From: Acetomicrobium flavidum
GTDB taxonomy: Bacteria > Synergistota > Synergistia > Synergistales > Acetomicrobiaceae
Reading direction: 5' to 3'
Length of the DNA stretch: 64,000 nucleotides
NCBI RefSeq assembly: GCF_900129645.1
Contig: NZ_FSQZ01000001.1
Span: forward strand, 310,001-374,000
The number at the start of each line of letters is the position of its first letter. Within the stretch, counting starts at the first letter, position 1. The position numbers and the translations under genes are program-made. A model generated the notes under the pieces. The model did not search any database. It worked only from the letters and a program-made list of their open reading frames with translations, and was not told where the DNA came from. Of the stretch, positions 34,881 to 43,033 are shown in pieces.

Positions 34881-35970
34881 CTTCTGACCCTCCCTGTTTT
34901 AAATAGGAATCCGCCCAATGGGCATCCTCAAAATTGACATCTATACGCATTGCCGTTTCTATGGATTCTCTGTAAGGGGCTTTCAAGATGCCTGCCTCTG
35001 TTATTATCCCGGATATCAAATCGCCTGGCGTTACGTCAAAGGCAGGGTTCCAAGCCGGAATATCTTCGAGGAAGATCTTTACGCCTCTAACGGTACGCAC
35101 CTCATCGGGATCTCTTTCCTCTATGGGTATTGCCTCGCCATCCTTTATGCTACAGTCGATGGTGCTTCTGGGCGCAGCGACGTAAAAGGGGATACCGTGA
35201 TATTTACAAAGCACCGCTAAATTATACGTACCGATCTTGTTGGCCGTATCGCCGTTGGAAGCTATCCTGTCTGCTCCAACGATGACCAGGTCCACTTTGC
35301 CCTTTTTCATTAAAAAGGCTGCCATATCATCGCATATGACGGTTACATCCAGCCCATCCATCCAAAGTTCCCATGAGGATAACCTGGCCCCTTGAAGGAG
35401 TGGCCTGGTTTCATCGCAATAAACTTTTATCGCCTTCCCAATCTTTTGAGCCATCCGTATTACCCCTAAGGCGGTGCCAATCCCACCCGTAGCTAAAGCC
35501 CCTGCATTGCAATGAGTCAATACCTGACAATTGGGAGGCACTATAGACTGGCCATGCAGGGCAATCAATTTCTCTATCCGTCTTTCCTCTTCGTGAATAC
35601 CCACGGCCACTTCTAACAAATGATCTTTAAGGATTAACCCGGGATCTTTAGCGGTTGCGTCATGGAAATCAGTCGCTGCCCTCTCCATCTTCTCTAGGGC
35701 CCAAAAGAGGTTTACAGCGGTAGGACGAGTTTTAGATAGACGAGAGACGGCCTCCTTGACCATAGGGAGTCCGCCATGAGATGCTAAAACGATTCCATAG
35801 GCGGCAGCTATCCCTATTGCAGGAGCCCCTCGTACGATCATCTTTTCTATGGCTTCGGCCACGTCTTGATAGTTGGTACATTTCAGATATTCGACTTCAA
35901 ACGGTATCCTTCTTTGGTCCAACAGGTATAGGAAACCATCTTCCCACTTAATGGGATCGGGCATGGACAA
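34867..35970 (-). CDS. mtnA: S-methyl-5-thioribose-1-phosphate isomerase
   Basis: The protein is 367 residues, related to eIF2B. Marks: IVRGAPAIGIAAAYG near 47-61, QVLTHCNAGALATGGIGTAL with the catalytic Cys near 161, DETRPLLQGARLSSWEL near 198, VIVGADRIASNGDTANKIGT with the catalytic Asp near 248. It isomerises methylthioribose 1-phosphate in methionine salvage; in anaerobes without MtnK it may work on products of MTA phosphorylase, or on 5-deoxyribose 1-phosphate. The start is TTG 35970, with GGAG eight bases upstream. It overlaps ahcY by 14 bases. Confidence 0.94.
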   Translation of the reverse strand: MSMPDPIKWEDGFLYLLDQRRIPFEVEYLKCTNYQDVAEAIEKMIVRGAPAIGIAAAYGIVLASHGGLPMVKEAVSRLSKTRPTAVNLFWALEKMERAATDFHDATAKDPGLILKDHLLEVAVGIHEEERRIEKLIALHGQSIVPPNCQVLTHCNAGALATGGIGTALGVIRMAQKIGKAIKVYCDETRPLLQGARLSSWELWMDGLDVTVICDDMAAFLMKKGKVDLVIVGADRIASNGDTANKIGTYNLAVLCKYHGIPFYVAAPRSTIDCSIKDGEAIPIEERDPDEVRTVRGVKIFLEDIPAWNPAFDVTPGDLISGIITEAGILKAPYRESIETAMRIDVNFEDAHWADSYLKQGGSEDGGI

Positions 35971-35998
35971 TTATGTCACTCCTTAAGTAAAATATTGA

Positions 35999-37243
35999 TT
36001 ATTCTCCCTTTGGATGTAAGGACTTTATTTCGGCTTGGGCCCTTCCGTCTACCATGCATAGGAATACCTTGTCTCCTATGTCAATTTGAGATAGCGAAGT
36101 CACTATCTCTTCCTCTTCCGACAGGCAGGTAATCCATCCCCTTGATATGGACTTCAGAGGAGACAGGGCATCTAAAGAAGCAGCAGCATGGGCTAGCCTC
36201 TCTTTTGCTTCGGCAATGATCCTATCTATACCCTGTCGAAGAGCCTGTGATTTTTGAGTTAATTTAAGGTCCGAAGGATGCAGATATAAGTTCTTTACCG
36301 TGTTCTGCAGCCTGGCAAGTTGTCTCTCGCATAGGTTGAAGGCGTCTTGGTATCTATGAGCTGTTAGCGAGATTAGCCTTGCCTTTATGTGCAGTATCTG
36401 TTTATAGATCTCTCTGCGATCGGGAAAGACCTTTTCTGCAGCGGCAGATGGAGTGGGCGCATAAGCGTCGGCCGCATAATCGGATAAGGTTCTGTCTATC
36501 TCGTGACCTATTCCGGTTACGACGGGAAATGGACAGGCCCTAATGCACCTCACGACCCTTTCATCGTCAAAGGGGGTCAAATCGTCTCGACTCCCGCCGC
36601 CTCTCACCAGTAGCACCACGTCAAGCTCCTTGGTTGCAGCCAATCTCATGGCCCTTGCTATATCTTGAGGCGCTTCGATTCCCTGCACTAACGTGGGAAA
36701 TATGTATATCTCGCATTGGGGAAAGCGTTTTTTAGCCACCTTTATTACGTCCTTAACAGCGGCTCCCGTCTTGGACGTCACCACCCCTACCCTCTCAGGG
36801 AAGGTGGGGAGCTTTCTTTTTATTCTAGGATCGAACAGACCTTCCTTTTCAAGCCTCTTTTTGAGCTCTTCCTTCGCCCTCATTTGAGCTCCCTTGCCTA
36901 AGGGCAGTATATTTCGAGCGTACAACTGATATGTACCCTGAGGTGGGTAAACTCCAATGCTTCCTTCTACCACCACTTCATCCCCGGCCTGTGGCCAAAG
37001 CGGCACGTAGTTGGCGCTGCTTCTAAACATCACGCAAGACAAGCGGGATTGTTTACTGCCCAGGGAAAAGTAGACGTGACCACTGCTGTGGTGTTTGATC
37101 TCTATGATTTCTCCCCTTACCGCGATGCTTTTGAGTAAAAGATCATTTTCCAACAAATCTTTAATGTAAAGGGTCAATTCGTCGACAGAGAATATCTCGA
37201 TCCTTTTGGCGAAATCGTTAAGCAGGGGCGCTTCCCTCGACAT
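35999..37243 (-). CDS. xseA: Exodeoxyribonuclease VII large subunit
   Basis: The protein is 414 residues from ATG 37243, with AGGAG nine bases upstream (the frame extends to 37264). The N-terminal OB fold (IAVRGEIIEIKHHSSGHVYF) is followed by the nuclease core (VGVVTSKTGAAVKDVI, VLLVRGGGSRDDLTPFDDE, GIGHEIDRTLSDYAADAYAP) and a coiled coil of about 100 residues. The small subunit gene xseB is not next to it here. It overlaps nusB by 26 bases. Confidence 0.95.
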   Translation of the reverse strand: MSREAPLLNDFAKRIEIFSVDELTLYIKDLLENDLLLKSIAVRGEIIEIKHHSSGHVYFSLGSKQSRLSCVMFRSSANYVPLWPQAGDEVVVEGSIGVYPPQGTYQLYARNILPLGKGAQMRAKEELKKRLEKEGLFDPRIKRKLPTFPERVGVVTSKTGAAVKDVIKVAKKRFPQCEIYIFPTLVQGIEAPQDIARAMRLAATKELDVVLLVRGGGSRDDLTPFDDERVVRCIRACPFPVVTGIGHEIDRTLSDYAADAYAPTPSAAAEKVFPDRREIYKQILHIKARLISLTAHRYQDAFNLCERQLARLQNTVKNLYLHPSDLKLTQKSQALRQGIDRIIAEAKERLAHAAASLDALSPLKSISRGWITCLSEEEEIVTSLSQIDIGDKVFLCMVDGRAQAEIKSLHPKGE

Positions 37244-37673
37244 CCTTACCCTCTCCTTCGGCAAGGGATCTCACGATCTTTCCCAATACGCCGTTTACGA
37301 ACTTCCCTGAATTTTCCGTGCCGAAACGCTTGGCCAGCTCTATTGCTTCAGAAATCGCTACGGGTATGGGCACAATCTTGCTGTATAGGCCCTCAAAAAG
37401 AGCTAACCTTATAGCCTCCAGGTCTACAGTGACCATCCGCTCAGGACGCCAGCCCGTTATATGCATTCTTATGAGGTTGTCAATCTCTATTCTCTTCTCC
37501 CATATACCCCTTACCAGCCAAGTAGCGTATCTCAAGACTTCCTCGGATTCCCCCTCAGAGGGAAAAAGAGAGATGGCCTCATCAGGGGTTTGATCGTCTC
37601 TCATATCTAAGGCATATAACAACTGTAAGGCTATTTCTCTAGCCCTTCGTCGCTGCTGTTGTAGCAAAGACAA
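37218..37673 (-). CDS. nusB: Transcription antitermination protein NusB
   Basis: The protein is 151 residues from TTG 37673, which has AGGAGG nine bases upstream and gives MSLLQQQRRRAREIALQLLY. The longer frame to 37853 reads through the membrane-protein gene. The all-helical NusB fold shows ARG-rich helix 1 (boxA RNA binding), MVTVDLEAIRLALFEGLY and the family signature AISEAIELAKRFGTENSGKF followed by VNGVLGKI. It acts with NusE in rRNA antitermination. Confidence 0.94.
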   Translation of the reverse strand: MSLLQQQRRRAREIALQLLYALDMRDDQTPDEAISLFPSEGESEEVLRYATWLVRGIWEKRIEIDNLIRMHITGWRPERMVTVDLEAIRLALFEGLYSKIVPIPVAISEAIELAKRFGTENSGKFVNGVLGKIVRSLAEGEGKDVEGSAPA

Positions 37674-37690
37674 GTTTGCCTGCCTCCTGT

Positions 37691-38179
37691 CTAACGTCCT
37701 TTGTTCAATAAGCGCGATATTAGATCGTTTAACTTGCCGCTTATAACCGCCTTGGCAACTGCCCATCCAATGATCCCAAAAAGTACGCACAAGCTTAGGC
37801 CTTTTATGCCAAGTTGCGATATACCAGCGACCAATGCCACTAAAAACGCCCAAAATATAGGACGCTTCTTAAGCTTATTCATCAGACCTAAAAAATCAAC
37901 ATTCTCTTCTTCCTTGAACGCCCATGACAATTGAACTTTCAATCCTAAAGGGGCAAATAAACGAGCCAGCTTTGTCTTTAATTCGCTTTCAATCTTTACG
38001 TCCTCTTCGCCCATACTGAAGGGTGTGGAGATGACCACATTGACGATGTCCTCCCCACCCAAAAGCGAAGCATCGATAGCTCGATATCCGCTCGGCATGC
38101 TCGTATTCGCTAAAGCTATCACTGCGTCCTTGGAAAGCCATAGATCACCCTGATTGCTTCTGTGCCAATGAAACTCCAT
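37691..38179 (-). CDS. Hypothetical protein with two C-terminal membrane helices, Asp23 neighbour
   Basis: The protein is 162 residues and I do not recognise the family. Residues 1-95 look soluble with mixed strands (LGGEDIVNVVISTPFSMGEE). Two hydrophobic helices follow: about 107-125 (PIFWAFLVALVAGISQLGI) and 127-145 (LSLCVLFGIIGWAVAKAVI). AAGGAG lies 11 bases before the ATG. It sits between an Asp23 gene and nusB; in Firmicutes, Asp23 genes are often beside small membrane anchors such as AmaP, so an anchoring role is a reasonable guess but unproven. Confidence 0.7.
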   Translation of the reverse strand: MEFHWHRSNQGDLWLSKDAVIALANTSMPSGYRAIDASLLGGEDIVNVVISTPFSMGEEDVKIESELKTKLARLFAPLGLKVQLSWAFKEEENVDFLGLMNKLKKRPIFWAFLVALVAGISQLGIKGLSLCVLFGIIGWAVAKAVISGKLNDLISRLLNKGR

Positions 38180-38209
38180 GACCTATATAACTCCTTCTTA
38201 CCACAAGCT

Positions 38210-38233
38210 CGGGAGGTGCCGCAAGCACTCCCG
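38210..38233. repeat. Intercistronic hairpin between asp23-like and membrane-protein genes
   Basis: Arms CGGGAGGTGC (38210-38219) and GCACTCCCG (38225-38233) pair with one bulged base and a loop of about five bases. There is no T tract on either strand, so it is not a classic terminator. It may tune stability or expression of the two parts of the transcript. Confidence 0.45.
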
Positions 38234-38247
38234 CAGGCATACCAAAT

Positions 38248-38712
38248 TTATGGATTTATCAGATCTTGACTTTGAGATTTGTTCTCGGTGAAGTGAATGC
38301 CTTGAACGTGCACGTTGACAGCTTTAACCGTATAGCCTGTGTAGTTTTCAATCTGGTTTTTTATGGCCTCTTGAACGTCCCAGGCAATGTCAGGGATTCT
38401 TAAGCCATATTTCACGGATATGTATGTATCGACGATCACTTCATTCGGGGCCCCTTCTTCGATAGTGATCTTTACACCACTCGACGTCCTCCGCCCCAAA
38501 CGCAGGTTTGCCACTAACCCGGAGCTTGCAGGCAAAACGCCAGGCACGCTTTTGAGCGCCTCAATGGCCATCTGAGATATGACCTCCTCAGATATCTTAA
38601 CCTCTCCCTTTGGCTGAGCTTCCTCTATGCCAGGTTCTTGGCTCTGCTGTGTTTCGGAACTCTGATAATAGTCCTGGTTGGTCATGTGCATTTCCTTTTC
38701 TTCCTCCATCAT
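38248..38712 (-). CDS. Asp23/Gls24-family envelope stress response protein
   Basis: The protein is 154 residues: a Gln/Glu-rich, low-complexity N-terminus (residues 1-38) then the Asp23 domain. Family marks are KISEEVISQMAIEALKSVPG, KITIEEGAPNEVIVDTYISV, YGLRIPDIAWDVQEAIKNQI and VKAVNVHVQGIHF. Asp23 proteins form membrane-associated sheets or filaments in Gram-positive bacteria. GGGAGGG lies seven bases before the ATG pair. A second Asp23-like domain occurs in the gene at 45170. Confidence 0.9.
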   Translation of the reverse strand: MMEEEKEMHMTNQDYYQSSETQQSQEPGIEEAQPKGEVKISEEVISQMAIEALKSVPGVLPASSGLVANLRLGRRTSSGVKITIEEGAPNEVIVDTYISVKYGLRIPDIAWDVQEAIKNQIENYTGYTVKAVNVHVQGIHFTENKSQSQDLINP

Positions 38713-38725
38713 TTGCTATCCCTCC

Positions 38726-39130
38726 CTATTTATTCAACTTTCCTTGGTCGATGAAGCGACCGCAATTGGGGCATATCAAGATCTCGCCTTCTTCAAAAAG
38801 GCTTGGATTGAACATGAAGGTATAGTCGCACTCTGGGCAAATTGCCGACTCATAGAAGTCTTGCTCGTCTTCTTCGCCTTCATAATATTCATATAGATCC
38901 TCTACCGCCTCTTCCAGCTCATCCAGTTCAGAGTCCATCCTGGCACAGAATGAGGCCAATTCCTCTAACTTTTTATTTTGTGCTTCTATTTTATCACGCA
39001 ATGCTCTGATCTCCTGGAGCATGCCTTCAAAGAGGTCAACCAAAGCTTTTTGCGCAACCATGCTCGACTCGGGCAAATGGGCATCCGATAACGCTTCCCT
39101 AAGTTTTTGAATGCTGTCATCCAAGCTCAA
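38726..39130 (-). CDS. Hypothetical coiled-coil protein with C-terminal zinc ribbon
   Basis: The protein is 134 residues. Residues 28-85 form an acidic coiled coil (RALRDKIEAQNKKLEELA, ELDELEEAVEDLYEYYEGEE). Residues 95-125 hold two CxxC knuckles, ICPECDYTF and ICPNCGRFI, a rubredoxin-like zinc ribbon. Similar short proteins in clostridia lie between efp and asp23, and their function is unknown. The start is TTG 39130, with GGGGG eight bases upstream, just after the efp stop. Confidence 0.8.
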   Translation of the reverse strand: MSLDDSIQKLREALSDAHLPESSMVAQKALVDLFEGMLQEIRALRDKIEAQNKKLEELASFCARMDSELDELEEAVEDLYEYYEGEEDEQDFYESAICPECDYTFMFNPSLFEEGEILICPNCGRFIDQGKLNK

Positions 39131-39133
39131 GAG

Positions 39134-39715
39134 CTACGCCCCCTTGGACTTATCCCTCTCTAAATATTCCCCGGTACGGGTATCCACCAAAACGATATCC
39201 CCCACCTCAACGAACATAGGTACGGTTATCGTCAATCCGGTCTCTAGCGTAGCAGGTTTACCCCCACCCGATACCGTGTCTCCTTTATATCCGGGAGGGG
39301 TGTCAACTACCTTCAGGGAAACGGTGTTGGGAAGTTCTATTCCCACGATATTTCCTTCGTAAAGCTCCAGGCTCACTTCGAGATTGTCGCTCAAATAGAG
39401 CGCCTTGTCGCCTAGCACGGACTTGGGCACGTATATTTGATCATAACTTTCCATATCCATGAAGACATAGTTGTCGCCTTCCTTATAAATGAACTGGGCC
39501 TTTCGCTCGTCGAACACAACACGCTCAAACCTCTCACCCGCCCTGAAGGACGTCTCGATGATTGAACCCGAGTAGATGTTTCGAAGCTTGGTCCTTACGA
39601 TTGCCCCGCCACGCCCCATCTTATGATGCTGGCAATCGAGAATCTCCCATATGCTATCTTCCCATTTTATCATCATTCCCTGTCTGAAGCTATTCGTATC
39701 AACTATTTGAGCCAT
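39134..39715 (-). CDS. efp: Elongation factor P with Arg at the tip
   Basis: The protein is 193 residues with three barrels, normal for EF-P, which rescues ribosomes stalled at polyproline. The tip loop reads HKMGRGGAIVRTKLRN, so residue 35 is Arg where E. coli and Bacillus carry a modified Lys (PGKG), and Pro is replaced by Met33. C-terminal marks YVPKSVLGDKALYL and VVDTPPGYKGDTVSGGGKPA with LETG are typical. GGGAGG precedes the ATG at good spacing. Confidence 0.96.
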   Translation of the reverse strand: MAQIVDTNSFRQGMMIKWEDSIWEILDCQHHKMGRGGAIVRTKLRNIYSGSIIETSFRAGERFERVVFDERKAQFIYKEGDNYVFMDMESYDQIYVPKSVLGDKALYLSDNLEVSLELYEGNIVGIELPNTVSLKVVDTPPGYKGDTVSGGGKPATLETGLTITVPMFVEVGDIVLVDTRTGEYLERDKSKGA

Positions 39716-39768
39716 ATAACTTCCTCCCTAAATAATTTATTATCATATCAGCAATTCAATATATATCG

Positions 39769-40815
39769 TTACAGCATATCCTTGAAAAGCGACCCTATTT
39801 TCTCCATCTCCTCTTCTCCCAAATGACCTACCACCTCACCCTTTTTAAATATCACAACTCCATTGGGAGTGCCCGCTACGCCTATGTCGGCATCCATGGC
39901 CTCCCTCGGGCCGTTCACTTCGCATCCCATAATGGCCACGACAGTGCCGTCGGGTAAGTCCTTCAATGCAGGTCTTATCTCTTCCACAAGCTTTGACACA
40001 TCCAAACGTCGTCTCCCACAGGCAGGACAAGAGATCACCTCGACACCCCTTTTTCTTAAGCCCAAAGACCTAAGCAGGGCATATCCCGCTCTTACCTCTT
40101 CGCTAGCTGGCGCCGATAAGCTTATCCTGAGAGTATCGCCTATTCCCTGCATCAAGAGCAAGGAAATCCCTGCTGCCGATTTTATTAGGCCCTCCGGGAT
40201 TGCCCCAGCCTCCGTCATCCCGATGTGAACGGGATACTGCGGAAAGTGCCTTGAGACTAACAAGTTAGCATTGATCGTCTCGGCAATGGAAGTAGATTTG
40301 CTCGAGAGGATGATGTCGTCAAAGCCCATATCCTCCAGGATTTTCACCTGTTCTTGTACTGCAATAAATAGGGCTTTAGCTTTATTGCCCATGGCCTGTT
40401 CCAGTTGGACATTGTTCAACGAACCGCTGTTGGATCCTATCCTTATGACGGCTTTTTTCTCCTTTGCCAATCTTACGACGTCTGCAAGTCCACCTTTCGG
40501 CATATTGCCAGGGTTGATCCTAATGGCCATACAACCCGCTTCAAGAGCCGCTTTAGCCAGCTTGGCGTCAAAGTGAATGTCGGCCATAATCGGTATTTCC
40601 GAAATTTCTAGGAGTGCTTTTAGCGACTGAAGACAACTCATTTCCGGGAAGGCCACCCGAACCAGTTCGCAACCTTCAAGTTTAAGGGTCTTCAGCTCTT
40701 GCCGACACCCATCGATATCCGTTACAGGGGTCTTTAGCATGCTTTCTATCCTTATGGGTGAACCTTTTCCTATCTCCAACCCGCCTATGTTCACCGACTT
40801 TTTTTGAGATTGCAT
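39769..40815 (-). CDS. ispG: 4-hydroxy-3-methylbut-2-en-1-yl diphosphate synthase
   Basis: The protein is 348 residues from ATG 40815 (AGGTG six bases upstream); an ATG two codons earlier overlaps the rseP stop. The TIM-barrel half has MLKTPVTDIDG, PIMADIHFDAKLAKAA and INPGN; the iron-sulfur half has VISCPACGRR, GTVVAIMGCEVNGPREAMDA and the closing GVAGTPNGVVIFKKG. It converts methylerythritol cyclodiphosphate to hydroxymethylbutenyl diphosphate. It is the short two-domain form without the plant insert. Confidence 0.96.
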   Translation of the reverse strand: MQSQKKSVNIGGLEIGKGSPIRIESMLKTPVTDIDGCRQELKTLKLEGCELVRVAFPEMSCLQSLKALLEISEIPIMADIHFDAKLAKAALEAGCMAIRINPGNMPKGGLADVVRLAKEKKAVIRIGSNSGSLNNVQLEQAMGNKAKALFIAVQEQVKILEDMGFDDIILSSKSTSIAETINANLLVSRHFPQYPVHIGMTEAGAIPEGLIKSAAGISLLLMQGIGDTLRISLSAPASEEVRAGYALLRSLGLRKRGVEVISCPACGRRRLDVSKLVEEIRPALKDLPDGTVVAIMGCEVNGPREAMDADIGVAGTPNGVVIFKKGEVVGHLGEEEMEKIGSLFKDML

Positions 40816-40820
40816 CTCCA

Positions 40821-41858
40821 TCACCTGTTGAATATCCTCGTTATGTCTTGCCATGTGATCAAAGCTATTAACACTAGCAATACGACCATTCCTATGAAAT
40901 GCACTTTCTGCTCGATGTATTCAGGCACTTTCTTACGAAATATCATCTCCACAGTAACGAAAAGCAACCTTCCTCCGTCCAAAGCGGGAAAGGGTATGAG
41001 ATTGAACAAACCAAGGTTTAAATTTATTATCCCCAGGAAGAACAGAAACGTCCAAAGCCCGTTCTTTGCGGCTTCACCTGCCATCTCGGCTATCCCAACA
41101 GGACCCGTTACATCGATCTTTTGTCCGGCGAACAGCCAGTTAATGATGGAGCTAAAAATGTTTTTGGTCATCTCCCAAAGGTAGCGCAATGAGTAATTAA
41201 GAGCCGCAATGCCTTCATACTTTACCAGAGCAGGCTTGACACCTAGAATATATGCACCCGTTGACGGATCTGGCTTGAGGAATACATCCTTGAAGGTTAT
41301 CTCCCCTACCCCAGGACGCTCTACGACGATAGTGATAGGTTTATCGGCATAGCTCTTGATTGTGGATGCCATATCAGGCCAAGTGGTTACCTTCTTATCG
41401 TTTATGGCTAGGACGGTATCCCCGGGGCGCAATCCTATAGCTTGTGCGGGATATCCTGGCATGAGCTCGCCGATCCTTGCATGTTCCATGTCCAGCACCC
41501 CATGCCCCCATAGGAAAAATGTCGCTATTATGACGGCAAGGAGTATATTTACTATAGAACCGGCAGCCAATATCAACCATCTGCGCCATGCGCTCTTTGC
41601 ATTGAAGCTCCTTTGAGGATCCTCAACCTCCCCCTCGATGGCTTCGCCCATGCCGGCCAGCCTTACAAAACCACCTATGGGGAGTATCCTGATCGACCAA
41701 AGGGTCTCGTTTTTTCTCCGTTTGAATATGGCTGGTCCCATGCCAAAGGCAAACTCATGCACCTGCACGCCAAGCAACTTTGCAGACAAGAAATGGCCAA
41801 ATTCATGGGAAATTACACAGACTCCGATTACTATTATGAAAGAAACTAGAGCAAACAT
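40821..41858 (-). CDS. rseP: Site-2 zinc metalloprotease RseP
   Basis: This intramembrane protease usually releases anti-sigma factors. The protein is 345 residues. Span 1 carries the zinc motif VISHEFGHFLSAKL; a PDZ domain lies at about 120-190 (GYPAQAIGLRPGDTVLAIND); the last spans hold NLGLFNLIPFPALDGGRLLF, which supplies the third ligand. It sits between dxr and ispG, the common uppS-cdsA-dxr-rseP-ispG order. No anti-sigma target is visible in the window. Confidence 0.95.
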   Translation of the reverse strand: MFALVSFIIVIGVCVISHEFGHFLSAKLLGVQVHEFAFGMGPAIFKRRKNETLWSIRILPIGGFVRLAGMGEAIEGEVEDPQRSFNAKSAWRRWLILAAGSIVNILLAVIIATFFLWGHGVLDMEHARIGELMPGYPAQAIGLRPGDTVLAINDKKVTTWPDMASTIKSYADKPITIVVERPGVGEITFKDVFLKPDPSTGAYILGVKPALVKYEGIAALNYSLRYLWEMTKNIFSSIINWLFAGQKIDVTGPVGIAEMAGEAAKNGLWTFLFFLGIINLNLGLFNLIPFPALDGGRLLFVTVEMIFRKKVPEYIEQKVHFIGMVVLLVLIALITWQDITRIFNR

Positions 41859-41866
41859 TAAATTCT

Positions 41867-43033
41867 TTATCTCCTTTCGCTAAAAAGGCGACTCAACCTT
41901 CCTGCTTCGCGACGACCGAAATCGACAAGTGCAATGGCCTCTTCTAAGCTATTTAGGTTTGACGGTCCATTATAGGATAAAAGTGTCCTTTCCAACAGGG
42001 GGAAGATGTCGACCATGGAGATGACGCCCCCCAAGAAAGCTTCAACCGCAGCTTCGTCGGCGCCAACCAATATTGGAGGGTAGGCATTGCCCATCTGCAA
42101 TGCCCGCCTGGCTAGGCCATAGCAGGGAAATTTCTCTTCGTCTATTTTCAAAAAATTAACTTTCCATTCGGTAATCTGCGGACGATGAAACGCCTCGTCT
42201 AGCCTCAATCGCCTAGGGTATGACAATGCAAAGGAAATTGGGATTCTCATGTCCGGTTTGCTTAAGAGCAATTTGGAGCTTCCATCGCAAAAGCGCACGC
42301 AACCGTGAATTAAGGAATCGGGCTGAACCACGGCCTTGACCCTATCAAGGGGCATGGAAAAAAGGTAACATGCCTCTATTATTTCAAGTCCTTTATTGAA
42401 TAAAGTCGCACTATCGATGGTGATCTTTGCGCCCATTCTCCAGGTTGGATGCTTCAAGGCAATTTCGGGGGTTGCGTTTTTCATCTCCTCGTAAGTTGCA
42501 TGTAAAAAAGGACCACCCGATGCCGTCAAGGCGATCTCCTCGATATCCTCTCTTCTTTCTCCTAAAAGGCATTGCCATATCGCGCTGTGCTCGCTGTCTA
42601 TTGGCCGCAACTGATCAAATGAGTCTACCGTCTCCATCACCCAGGGGCCGCCCACAACCAAGCTTTCCTTATTTGCCAGCGATACTTCCATTTTTCTCGC
42701 GAGGGCCATCATGAGGGCAGGTATTGCATCTGTCCCAGACGAGGCAAACACGATATGATCCAGATCTTCCTGAACAAGCAATTTTAGCCCCTCTTTTCCT
42801 TTTAAAACCCTTGTACTGTCAAAGAGAGGCACGTAATCTCGCGCTGCCGCTTCTTCGTAAATTACCACAAATTTTGGCTTGAACTCCCCTTCTAAGGCTT
42901 TCAATCCCTTGAGGTTTGATCTGACAGCTAAAGCCCTGACCTCAAAAGCTTCGGGAAACCTCCTGCATATATCCAAAGCCGACCTTCCGATGGAGCCGGT
43001 AGCTCCAACGACCGCCAATCTCTTTTTATTCAA
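41867..43033 (-). CDS. dxr: 1-deoxy-D-xylulose 5-phosphate reductoisomerase
   Basis: The protein is 388 residues from TTG 43033, overlapping the cdsA stop as TTGA with GAGGTG eight bases upstream. NADPH loop VVGATGSIGRSALDI, SLANKESLVVGG, PIDSEHSAIWQCL (metal ligands), ALTASGGPF and the hinge GAKITIDSATLFNKGLEIIE are all intact. It commits carbon to the methylerythritol route to isoprenoids. Confidence 0.96.
   Translation of the reverse strand: MNKKRLAVVGATGSIGRSALDICRRFPEAFEVRALAVRSNLKGLKALEGEFKPKFVVIYEEAAARDYVPLFDSTRVLKGKEGLKLLVQEDLDHIVFASSGTDAIPALMMALARKMEVSLANKESLVVGGPWVMETVDSFDQLRPIDSEHSAIWQCLLGERREDIEEIALTASGGPFLHATYEEMKNATPEIALKHPTWRMGAKITIDSATLFNKGLEIIEACYLFSMPLDRVKAVVQPDSLIHGCVRFCDGSSKLLLSKPDMRIPISFALSYPRRLRLDEAFHRPQITEWKVNFLKIDEEKFPCYGLARRALQMGNAYPPILVGADEAAVEAFLGGVISMVDIFPLLERTLLSYNGPSNLNSLEEAIALVDFGRREAGRLSRLFSERR

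Noticed and set aside
36693-36901. Plus-strand 60-codon frames opposite xseA
   Set aside because: Antisense shadows with no SD or homologous look.
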